The translations under genes and the position numbers were made by a program. From contig NZ_JAIUZI010000002.1 in assembly GCF_020171285.1 (NCBI RefSeq), forward strand, positions 186,001 through 250,000: a stretch of 64,000 nucleotides of DNA. The letters run 5' to 3'. Every line of letters begins with the position of its first letter. Position 1 is the first letter of the stretch. Positions 26,788 through 34,373 of the stretch are shown here, one piece after another. Below the pieces are notes generated by a model. That model had not been told where the DNA came from. It searched no databases and saw only the letters and a program-made list of their open reading frames with translations. Source of the stretch: Seohaeicola saemankumensis (lineage in GTDB: Bacteria; Pseudomonadota; Alphaproteobacteria; Rhodobacterales; Rhodobacteraceae).

Positions 26788-28206
26788 TCAGAACTTGGAT
26801 TCGATGCCCAGCGACAGGGACATCTCGCGCATGCTGTAGCGGCTGTCGTTCGATGATTTCTTGCCCGCGCGCAGCCGCAGCATGGGGGCAAAGCCGGCAT
26901 AGTCCATCTCGTGGAAAAACATGCTGACATCGCCATAGACCGAACTGTCCTGGCGCCCGCCCGGCACGGTCAGGAACCCCGCCGACCGGAACACCGGGTA
27001 ATCGGTATAGCCCAGCGTCAGACCGGCCCGCAGCCGCATCGGACCCACCGGCTTGCCAAAATCGTAAGACGCCCGCACCGAGGCCGATTGATAGGTGCCG
27101 TTGTCATGTTTCGCGTCGCTGTCGCGCAGCGCCATGGAAAAGGTCAGCCGGTCGCCATTGGCCAGCGGCTGGCGGTATTGCCCGCCAAATCCCAGGACCC
27201 GCGCGTCATTGACTGATACCCGTGCGTCGAACCGATCCTCGTAGAGCGCGTCGATCTTCAGCGTCGCCCCGGACCCCAGCCGCCAGCCCCGGTCGCCGCT
27301 CAGACGTACAAAGCTGAAGCTGCGGGCGGTGCGGTTCCAGGATTCGCCATAGGCCAGCTCAACCGCGCCGGTGCCGCCGCTGCCCGGTTTCCCGGCCAGG
27401 AACCCGTGCCGCAGCGCCAACTCGCCATAGGTCGAGGCATAGTCGGAATTGGTCGCCATGGGCGCCTGCGCCTTGGCGTCATCCGACAGCGCCACGCGCT
27501 GGATATAGAGCCGCCCCGACAGCGAGGTGGCGCTGCGTTCGCCCCGGTTCAGGCGATAGCTGGCAAACAGGTCCAGCGTGCCGATCAACCCCGACAGCGC
27601 CTGCGCATTGCCGCTCAGCATACCGGTCACCGGCACCCCGTCGATGATCTGCAGCGCGGTGTCGGATCCTTTGTTGACGTTGCTGGACGGGCGCAGGTCG
27701 GCCTGCACGCGGAACGCCCAGGGGTTGATCCGACGCAGGGTGGTATAGTCGCGGGCGACAACCTGCTCGGCCTTTTCGTCAGGGGCGTGAATGGCGCTGC
27801 GCCGCAGCCAGAACTGCGACAGCGAATAGCGTTCCTCGGTATAGGCCATGCGCGCCGCCAGCTGCGCCGCGCTGAACTTGTCCACCGGCTTGGCCGCATG
27901 GCGAAAGGCTTTCGAGGCCGCCTTGCGGCTGGCGGTGGGGCGGTTTTGCTGCGCCTCGGCGCTGGCGATGATGTAATAGGCAAAGCCGTCGTCGGGATTT
28001 GCCTTCAGCAGCCCCCGCGCCAGCTGCGCGGCCAGTCCCGGATTGCCGTTCTGCAGGGCGTGCACGGCAATCTGCCGCGCCTCGCCCAGCGTCAGCGCAA
28101 CGTCGTCGTCTCCGGCCCGGGCCAGGGCGGGCAGGGCCAGCGCCGCCGCCAGTGCCAGGGTCCGCGCGTGTTTACGGGTTTGGCTGATTACAAATCGGAT
28201 CGGCAT
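26788..28206 (-). CDS. SLAM-type outer-membrane barrel (surface lipoprotein assembly modifier)
   Basis: A 472-residue protein with a signal peptide (ending ALARA, about residue 31), a TPR-like helical domain (residues about 40-150) and a C-terminal beta-barrel of about 300 residues ending in phenylalanine. The barrel start, RVQADLRPSSNVNKGSD, matches the NxN pattern at the first strand of the SLAM/DUF560 family. SLAM proteins move specific lipoproteins to the outer face of the outer membrane. The gene overlaps the end of a lipoprotein gene by 35 bases, the classic SLAM-client layout. The barrel is also similar in outline to other porin-like proteins, so confirmation by profile search is needed. 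Confidence 0.78.
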   Translation of the reverse strand: MPIRFVISQTRKHARTLALAAALALPALARAGDDDVALTLGEARQIAVHALQNGNPGLAAQLARGLLKANPDDGFAYYIIASAEAQQNRPTASRKAASKAFRHAAKPVDKFSAAQLAARMAYTEERYSLSQFWLRRSAIHAPDEKAEQVVARDYTTLRRINPWAFRVQADLRPSSNVNKGSDTALQIIDGVPVTGMLSGNAQALSGLIGTLDLFASYRLNRGERSATSLSGRLYIQRVALSDDAKAQAPMATNSDYASTYGELALRHGFLAGKPGSGGTGAVELAYGESWNRTARSFSFVRLSGDRGWRLGSGATLKIDALYEDRFDARVSVNDARVLGFGGQYRQPLANGDRLTFSMALRDSDAKHDNGTYQSASVRASYDFGKPVGPMRLRAGLTLGYTDYPVFRSAGFLTVPGGRQDSSVYGDVSMFFHEMDYAGFAPMLRLRAGKKSSNDSRYSMREMSLSLGIESKF

Positions 28207-29086
28207 TCGGGGTGCCGCACTGGGCTAAGACAAACAGGCCGACTTCAAACTCGCCGTCTGTGTCTTCGATGTGGTTTTCGACGTAGAGCGATCCGGCCAC
28301 GGCCGAGGAATCGTCGCCGGCAAAAATGCCGCCCCATTCTCCGACGGTGCGATTTCCGCTGTCCTGCTCAACCGGGCCGTCGAACGTCCCGGCGGTGGGG
28401 TCGATGTCGGCCGGGGCCAGCTCCAGATCGGCCAGTACGAGCGTCGGGTAATCCGGGGCCACGCGGTCATAAACGATACCGTCGGTGGTATTGTCGACAA
28501 AATCTGCGGCGATGAAAATGGTGCCGAGCACTTCCGCTGCCTGACTGGGCAGAACTTCCGGATCGGTGCCAGGGGTCACCGGCAACAGGTCTCCGCCGTC
28601 GCCGGGCCCGTTCAGCAGACCGACGTAACGGCCGGCATATTGCACAATCCCGCCGGGCGCGGCGGTCGGCGGCGCATCAAAGGCGCCGTCGCGCTCGTAG
28701 TGGCTTCCGTAAAAGACGTGACCGAACTGGCCGCCCGCCATCACGATGCCGGCGCTGGCGCCGTCGCGTTCACGGGCATAGGCGGTGTGATGCCGCCCCA
28801 GCGAGCTTTCCTGAGACGAGTAGGCCTCGTATCCGGGCCGGTCCAGCGCGGGCCGGCGGCGATAGGTGGCCTCGTAGGGCGTGTCATCCAGCGTCTGGCC
28901 GCGCACCACCAGCGTCTGGTTGACGGCGTCATAGGTGATGCTGTCAACGTCCCCGGCGATATCCTCGGGGATGGTCGGCGCCGGTTCGATCGGGTTTTCG
29001 GGGTCCTCGCCGCCAGCGAAGGGGTTGCCGCCACTGCACGCCGAAAGCGTTATGGCCGCTGCCACCGCAACGATAAATCTGCTCAT
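28172..29086 (-). CDS. Surface lipoprotein, candidate SLAM client (TbpB/FHbp-like barrel)
   Basis: A 304-residue lipoprotein. The lipobox is LSAC with the lipidated cysteine at 17, followed by a Gly/Pro/Glu-rich linker. The C-terminal domain contains VGEWGGIFAGDDSSAVAGSL, resembling the GxFxGpxAxExGG strand of the TbpB/factor-H-binding-protein-like fold. AGGCAGG precedes the ATG at 29084-29086. The reading frame runs 35 bases into the SLAM gene, so translation is coupled. Ligand unknown; no iron-uptake gene is adjacent. Confidence 0.78.
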   Translation of the reverse strand: MSRFIVAVAAAITLSACSGGNPFAGGEDPENPIEPAPTIPEDIAGDVDSITYDAVNQTLVVRGQTLDDTPYEATYRRRPALDRPGYEAYSSQESSLGRHHTAYARERDGASAGIVMAGGQFGHVFYGSHYERDGAFDAPPTAAPGGIVQYAGRYVGLLNGPGDGGDLLPVTPGTDPEVLPSQAAEVLGTIFIAADFVDNTTDGIVYDRVAPDYPTLVLADLELAPADIDPTAGTFDGPVEQDSGNRTVGEWGGIFAGDDSSAVAGSLYVENHIEDTDGEFEVGLFVLAQCGTPNADPICNQPNP

Positions 29087-29288
29087 GTCTGCCTGCCTCT
29101 GCTCTTGTTTCAAGAACATGTTTTTTCAGCAACATCCGGCGGCCATAGGTCAAAGTCAACAACCAAACTCCCGCATGGGTGGAATGCGGGAACAGCAGTG
29201 CCAAATTACCATACCTCATCTAGCGGTTTCTCAGGGCGCAAAGCCAAGATATAGTCGAATGCGACTCATTTTGTGAAAGGACCCACCG

Positions 29289-30194
29289 ATGTCGCTGTCG
29301 CCCGACCAACAGGCCGAAATCGAAGACCTGCGCGCCCGGCCGCAGCAGACGCTGCGCACCGTCGCACCGGGGATCGAGGCGCATCTGTATACCGCGCACC
29401 CGGTGCTGGACCACGGGTTCGTGCGGGTGATCGACTATATGGGCGACGATGCCGCGATCTGTCAGGCGGCGCGCGTCAGCTATGGCAAGGGCACCAAATC
29501 GGTGCAAAACGACGAAGGTCTGATCCGCTACCTGATGCGGCACTGGCATTCGACCCCCTTCGAGATGTGCGAGATCAAGCTGCACGTCAAACTGCCGGTC
29601 TTTGTCGCCCGCCAGTGGATCCGCCACCGCACCGCCAACGTGAACGAGTATTCGGCCCGATACTCGATCCTCGATCGCGAATTCTATATCCCCGCGCCGG
29701 AAAACGTCGCGGCGCAGTCGGTCATCAACAACCAGGGCCGGGGCGATACCCTCCAGGGCGAGGACGCCGCCCGCGTGCTGGACATGCTCAAGGCGGATTC
29801 GACCCGCGCCTATGACCATTACCAGGAGATGATCGACGAAAACGGCATCGGGCTGGCCCGCGAACTGGCGCGGATGAACCTGCCCGCCAACGTCTATACC
29901 CAATGGTACTGGAAGGTGGACCTTCACAACCTGTTCCACTTCCTGCGGCTGCGCGCCGACGCCCATGCTCAGTATGAAATCCGCGTCTATGCCGAGGAAA
30001 TGTGCCGCATCGTCGCCGACTGGGTGCCCTTCGCCTACAAGGCGTTCGAGGACTACAGGCTCGGTTCGGTGTCGATGTCGGCGCAGATGGTCGCCTGCCT
30101 CCAGCGGATGCTTCGGGGCGAAGAGGTCACCCAGGAAACCTCCGACATGTCGGCGCGTGAATGGCGCGAATTCAAATCCGTGATCGACGGCTGA
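29289..30194 (+). CDS. thyX: FAD-dependent thymidylate synthase ThyX
   Basis: A 301-residue flavin-dependent thymidylate synthase that makes dTMP from dUMP with methylene-THF as carbon donor and NADPH/FAD for reduction. The ThyX motif RHR-x7-S is [18 protein letters not shown] is preceded by a catalytic-fold segment [10 protein letters not shown]. Length is usual for alphaproteobacterial ThyX. GAAAGGACCCACC lies upstream of the ATG. Confidence 0.95.
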   Translation: MSLSPDQQAEIEDLRARPQQTLRTVAPGIEAHLYTAHPVLDHGFVRVIDYMGDDAAICQAARVSYGKGTKSVQNDEGLIRYLMRHWHSTPFEMCEIKLHVKLPVFVARQWIRHRTANVNEYSARYSILDREFYIPAPENVAAQSVINNQGRGDTLQGEDAARVLDMLKADSTRAYDHYQEMIDENGIGLARELARMNLPANVYTQWYWKVDLHNLFHFLRLRADAHAQYEIRVYAEEMCRIVADWVPFAYKAFEDYRLGSVSMSAQMVACLQRMLRGEEVTQETSDMSAREWREFKSVIDG

Positions 30195-30229
30195 CTACCG
30201 TCAACACGACCTGCAGATTTGTCAGGGAT

Positions 30230-30333
30230 GTGAACCCGGCCGCTGGGGGCCACGGCCATTGGGGATGGGACTGTCGTGGTCCTTGCGTGGATCCTGGGGA
30301 GGATGGGACATGCAGACGCGACGCCGGGTTCAC
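30230..30333 (+). ncRNA. Candidate structured RNA or leader
   Basis: GTGAACCCGGC pairs perfectly with GCCGGGTTCAC over a spacer of 82 bases. Inside, ATCCT-GGGG-AGGAT forms a small hairpin and other GC stems are possible. It lies between thyX and the protease and resembles a closing stem of an RNA domain, but I do not recognise a known riboswitch class. Covariation in relatives would decide. Confidence 0.3.
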
Positions 30334-30389
30334 CCCCACACCCTATCCCGCCAGCGTGAGCGCAGGGTCAGTGGTGCGCGCCCGTCCCG

Positions 30390-30404
30390 TTAAAACAGCG
30401 TTAA
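30390..30404 (+). promoter_or_regulatory. CtrA-type box upstream of subtilase
   Basis: TTAA-AACAGCG-TTAA is a perfect match to the TTAA-N7-TTAA consensus bound by the alphaproteobacterial response regulator CtrA. It sits about 107 bases before the protease ATG. In such GC-rich DNA the pattern is rare, which supports it; regulation is inferred. Confidence 0.55.
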
Positions 30405-30510
30405 ATCCGCCGGGTATCAGCGGAATTCCTTGACCCGGGGCCGCCTCGGCCTGCACTTTTCAGGGGTCCGGCCAGCAGCCGGGCGGCGCATGCACGGGCG
30501 GGGGACAGAC

Positions 30511-32505
30511 ATGGCAGGCACCAAGGCGCGAGGGTTCTTCTGGGACGGCTACATTCACTGGGCCCGCACCATTGACGAGGCCAACCGGTCCGAGGTCGCC
30601 GGCTTAGCAAAACCAAAGCTTTACGAGCCGGTCTTTGTGCAACTGAACGCCGTGCCGCCATTGGTCACGCTGCAAAGCCTCAATGCCGAAATCGACACCA
30701 TCCGGCAGAGCGGCGGCAGCACCAAGAAGCTGCTCAAGGCGATCACCCGCCATCCCGAATTCGCCTTTCTGAAGAAAAAGAACCGCCTCGTGGCCGATGT
30801 CGAGGATTTCTGTATCGGCCTGCGCCACAGCCTGTATCTGGGCGAGCCGTTCGAGTTCTTCCTCTACCGCCCGGTTGCGCGCACGCAGGACCAGCATCAC
30901 CGCCATGATGCGGTGTTCACCGTGATCGACGTCGGCGCGCCGGCGCTGGTGGAACAGCGCAAGTCGCCGGCGCTGCAACCGCCCAGCACCGACCCCGACG
31001 CCGGCAAGGCGGCCGTGGTCGGCGCGGTCATCGACAACGACATCGGTTTTCTCAACCACCGGTTCCGCCGCGCCGGGGCCAACCGCCAGAAAACGCGGTT
31101 CCAGGCGATCTGGCTGCAGGCCCGCGAACGCGCTCCGGCCAGGGGCGGCCATGGCAATCACGCCGAACTGGGCCGCGTCCTGTCGCGCCGCGACATCAAC
31201 CGCATCCTGTCCCGCGATACCCGGGACGAGGCGCTGATCTACCGCGAGATCAACACCGACCTGCACCTGCTCGAACGGTTCCACCGCGCACCGCCGCGCG
31301 TCTCGCATGGCACCGCCGTGGCCGATCTGGCCTATGGCGCCGACCCCGAGTCCGACAGCGCCATGACCAGGGTGCCACTGCTGGGCGTGCAACTGCCGCC
31401 CGAGGCGGCGATGGACACCTCCGGCACCCACAGCGAAAGCTACATCGTGCAGGGGGTGCGCTGGCTCTGCGCCTATGCGCGGCACAGTTTCCCCAAGGCG
31501 CGGCTGGTGATCAACATCAGCTATGGCACGCTGGCCGGGCAGAAAAACGGCTCCAAGTTCATCGAAGCGCAGATCGCCCGCGAGGTCGCGCTGGCCCGGC
31601 GGTATCCGGTCAACGGCGGCAAGGGCCAGGAGGTGCATGTCGTCTACGCCTTTGGCAACAGCCGCAACGCCCGGCAAATGGCACAGCTGACCGTCGCGCC
31701 GGGTCAGGAAACCGCGCCGCTGGGCTGGATGATCCCGCCCGACAACGGTTTTCCCTCCTTCCTCGAAATCCGTGGGCTGGACAGCACGCCGGGGCAAGAG
31801 GGGCTGACAGCGGTGCCCGAGGGGATCAAGGTCACGCTGACCGCGCCCAACGGCAGCCGCCATGTCTATGCCGGGGTGCCGCAGGGCAGTGCCGAACCGC
31901 CGCTTGGTGCCACAGCGGCGATGACCGCAACCCGGCTGTTCCACGTGCCCGCGCGCACCACCGGGCCGCGCCCGACTGCTGCCGCCTTCTACAACCTCGC
32001 CATCGCCCCGACCCGCGCGCTGGGGCCGGGCATCGCGCGCGCCGATGCCGGGGACTGGCAGATCAGCCTTGAAAACACCGGGACGTCCTCCGTCGATCTG
32101 GTTCTGCAGATCCAGCGCGGCGACACCGCGCCGGGCTTTGAAACCGGGGGCCGCCAGTCGCGGTTCGACGGGGCGTTCACATCGACCCGGACCAAGGGCT
32201 ACCCGACCTGGGATGTCGAGGCGCCGCTCACCAACACCGGCACCAACAGCGCCTATACCACCGCCACCGCCGCCGGTCAGATCCACACGGCGGGCGCGCT
32301 GCGCCAGGTGTTCGACGATACGGTGCCGGCCGATTACTCGGGCGAGGGGGCGCCATGGGGCGCGGTGCGGACCCCGTCACAGGCCCGCGTGGTCGATCAG
32401 ATCTTTACCTTCGGCGTGCAGGCCGCCGGCACCTATTCCGGCTCGCATTCGCGCCTGTCCGGAACCAGCGCCGCGGCGGCGCTGGTCAGCCGCGATCTGA
32501 TCTAG
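30511..32505 (+). CDS. Subtilisin-like (S8) serine protease with inserted domain
   Basis: A 664-residue protein. S8 elements: Asp175 in VVGAVIDNDIG, His266 in SHGTAVADL, oxyanion Asn335 in INISYG and Ser653 in LSGTSAAAAL. About 300 residues, including a beta-rich segment, lie between Asn335 and Ser653, and the protein ends 11 residues after Ser653. There is no signal peptide or propeptide that I recognise; residues 1-160 are unlike known S8 pro-domains. It may be exported by another route or act inside the cell. The ATG with GGGCGGGGGACAGAC upstream is the better of two nearby starts. Confidence 0.78.
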   Translation: MAGTKARGFFWDGYIHWARTIDEANRSEVAGLAKPKLYEPVFVQLNAVPPLVTLQSLNAEIDTIRQSGGSTKKLLKAITRHPEFAFLKKKNRLVADVEDFCIGLRHSLYLGEPFEFFLYRPVARTQDQHHRHDAVFTVIDVGAPALVEQRKSPALQPPSTDPDAGKAAVVGAVIDNDIGFLNHRFRRAGANRQKTRFQAIWLQARERAPARGGHGNHAELGRVLSRRDINRILSRDTRDEALIYREINTDLHLLERFHRAPPRVSHGTAVADLAYGADPESDSAMTRVPLLGVQLPPEAAMDTSGTHSESYIVQGVRWLCAYARHSFPKARLVINISYGTLAGQKNGSKFIEAQIAREVALARRYPVNGGKGQEVHVVYAFGNSRNARQMAQLTVAPGQETAPLGWMIPPDNGFPSFLEIRGLDSTPGQEGLTAVPEGIKVTLTAPNGSRHVYAGVPQGSAEPPLGATAAMTATRLFHVPARTTGPRPTAAAFYNLAIAPTRALGPGIARADAGDWQISLENTGTSSVDLVLQIQRGDTAPGFETGGRQSRFDGAFTSTRTKGYPTWDVEAPLTNTGTNSAYTTATAAGQIHTAGALRQVFDDTVPADYSGEGAPWGAVRTPSQARVVDQIFTFGVQAAGTYSGSHSRLSGTSAAAALVSRDLI

Positions 32506-32515
32506 GCCCGTCGCA

Positions 32516-32878
32516 TCACTTCAACAGGTCGCCGACGATGCCCACCGCATCGACCACCGTGGACAGGTCGTCGGTCACCTCGAGAATCTCGTCGTCCACC
32601 CGGATGTAACGGTTGCCCTTGCCCGGCGGCTTCAGCTTCCATTTCGAAAGATCACCGATATCGGTGTACCGCAGATCGCCCGGCAGCTTGGCGCCGCGCG
32701 TATAGCGTTTGATCTGTCCCGGCGGTATCGCCTTTGGCCCCTGGCCGGGTTTCTTGTCGACCTTGACCTTGTTCCCCTTGGGTTTGTTTCCCTTGTTGTC
32801 CTTGGCCAATGAGACGTCTGCCACGCCGATGGCCAGAGCCAGCGACAGCGCAGAAGCCAATACTGCGGAGATCTTCAT
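32516..32878 (-). CDS. RcnB-like small periplasmic protein
   Basis: A 120-residue protein: signal peptide (MKISAVLASALSLALA..., ending SLA), a Lys/Asn/Gly-rich linker, then IPPGQIKRYTRGAKLP and YIRVDDEILEVTDDLSTVVDAV, which resemble the RcnB family. RcnB in E. coli influences nickel/cobalt homeostasis; the role here is uncertain. It lies downstream of the haloperoxidase-like gene on the same strand. Confidence 0.7.
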   Translation of the reverse strand: MKISAVLASALSLALAIGVADVSLAKDNKGNKPKGNKVKVDKKPGQGPKAIPPGQIKRYTRGAKLPGDLRYTDIGDLSKWKLKPPGKGNRYIRVDDEILEVTDDLSTVVDAVGIVGDLLK

Positions 32879-32998
32879 GGTACGTCACCTCGGTATTTTC
32901 AGGTGATCGCCAGTCTAGGTCCAAAAGGGGGCATACGACAAATTTTTCGTCGGTCTTGCCGACACATCCGGCGTGTTCACGCCGCCCGCGCCCCGGTC

Positions 32999-33022
32999 GC
33001 GCGGCCCCCGCCGGGGCCGCGC
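32999..33022 (-). terminator. Strong GC hairpin after haloperoxidase-like gene
   Basis: Ten-bp perfect arms GCGCGGCCCC / GGGGCCGCGC with a 4-base loop lie ten bases beyond the stop (33032-33034, minus strand). No T-run follows. Likely a transcription end or mRNA-stabilising stem. Confidence 0.45.
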
Positions 33023-33031
33023 CGGTTGCGC

Positions 33032-34225
33032 TCAGCTCACCTTGGCGGCGTGCAGTTCCTGCCGCGCCAGCGACCACATCTCGCGCAGGATCGGCGAGAC
33101 GGTAACCCCCGAGATATCGACGTTGCCTTCGGTGTGGCTGATCGGGTGCTGCTTGCCACGCCCAAAGGTCAGCGCGTCAAAGCCAAAGTCGCGGTCGCCG
33201 ATGTCCTTGGTCTTCAGCGTATAGCTGCCCGTCGCCCCGGTGCCCGCCAGCGCGTTGACCAGGTATTCGCCAATCGCCATCCCCAGCGCCGCGCCGGCAA
33301 AGCTGTCGGCGGGGAAATGCACGCCGGCCACCGTGCGGTTCTCGGCGATCCGCGCCGCCAGCCGCATCAGCACCGGCGGTTCGGCCGCAAAGGCGCGGGT
33401 GGCGGAATAGACCTTGGCCGGCTTGCCCGGCCCGGTGCTTTCGATGGCCTTCTCCTGCGCCAGCGCATGCAGTACGGTGCCCACGGCAAAGGCCTCGACC
33501 GAATGGCCCGAGGGGAAACTGCCATGCGTCGGGTTCTGGATCATCGGCATCGCATAGGGCGAATAATCCAGCGGCCGCAACGCATTGAACCGCAGCTTGA
33601 TCGGCATCTCGATATAGGTGCCGAACCGCAAGAGCGCATCCAGAAGCGCCAGCGTCCATGGCGTGCGCGCGTCGTCCAGAAACAGGCAGCCGCCCCAGAA
33701 CGACAGCACGTCCGTCTGTTGCACCAAGATCTCGTCAAACCGCTCGTCGCGCAGCACCGCCGCCGACTTCACGAATTTCATCTGCTTCTTCAGGTAGGCG
33801 TCCAGCGTCTCGCCCTTGGGCAGCGGCACGTCGCACAGGGCGCCGCCGCCGGCCTCGGCCAGCGTCACCCCGTCGGTGCGCGACAGGTCCAGCGGCGAAA
33901 ACAGCCGGTCGACGTTATAGTCGACGATGTGATCCTGAAAGAAATCCTCGTATTTCACAAAGGCCCGGAATTCGGGCGAGGCATCGTCGCCGGAATAGGG
34001 CTTGATCCGCGTCTCGACAGGGGTATGGGCCGCGTCCCAGCGGCGCACGATGCCCTCAAAGGTCGACCCCAGCGCCGAACTTAGCGTGCCGTCGGAAAAC
34101 CCGCCCGCGTGCTGGATACCGTCCCGCCCGTTACGCCCGTTACGTCCGTTCCGGCCATTGCGCCCGTTTCTCCCATTGCGTCCGTTTCGGCCATTGCGCC
34201 CGTTCAAGGCCCCCAGGTTAGACAT
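33032..34225 (-). CDS. PAP2/vanadium haloperoxidase-fold enzyme with N-terminal NGR repeats
   Basis: A 397-residue protein. The three PAP2/vanadium-haloperoxidase motifs are all visible: K-x6-RP (KLRFNALRP), PSGH (SFPSGHSVEAF) and RxxxGVHFPAD (AENRTVAGVHFPADSFAG). Thus vanadate or phosphate binding is likely, as haloperoxidase or acid phosphatase. Residues 8-34 are nine Asn-Gly-Arg triplets in a row, each coded with different synonymous codons. No signal peptide is visible. Divergent from the SARP/TPR regulator at 34374. Confidence 0.82.
   Translation of the reverse strand: MSNLGALNGRNGRNGRNGRNGRNGRNGRNGRNGRDGIQHAGGFSDGTLSSALGSTFEGIVRRWDAAHTPVETRIKPYSGDDASPEFRAFVKYEDFFQDHIVDYNVDRLFSPLDLSRTDGVTLAEAGGGALCDVPLPKGETLDAYLKKQMKFVKSAAVLRDERFDEILVQQTDVLSFWGGCLFLDDARTPWTLALLDALLRFGTYIEMPIKLRFNALRPLDYSPYAMPMIQNPTHGSFPSGHSVEAFAVGTVLHALAQEKAIESTGPGKPAKVYSATRAFAAEPPVLMRLAARIAENRTVAGVHFPADSFAGAALGMAIGEYLVNALAGTGATGSYTLKTKDIGDRDFGFDALTFGRGKQHPISHTEGNVDISGVTVSPILREMWSLARQELHAAKVS
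34124..34205 (-). repeat. Nine-unit Asn-Gly-Arg triplet tract
   Basis: Nine consecutive 9-base units encode NGR at the start of the haloperoxidase-like protein. The units differ at many third positions (AAC/AAT, GGG/GGC/GGA, CGC/CGA/AGA/CGT/CGG), so the peptide is conserved while the DNA has drifted. Gly occurs every third residue, as in collagen-like Gly-X-Y. Confidence 0.85.
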
Positions 34226-34373
34226 TCGCCCCTCCGCGTTAATAAGTTGAAATATTATCGGGTCGGCGGTAATTTTGGGTCAACAGGTTGTTTTGGAAAT
34301 CGAAGTTTTTAACGCTGGGCTGATGGAAACGGCTCTGTTTCGCACGGCGTTTGGCTTGAATTTGGGTGACGGA

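Larger units (their letters stand above)
30195..30510. other. 316-base intergenic region with possible structured RNA and CtrA box
   Basis: It contains a perfect 11-bp inverted repeat (30230-30240 / 30323-30333) enclosing GC-rich helices, and a TTAA-N7-TTAA site at 30390-30404. No coding frame is convincing. Confidence 0.6.
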
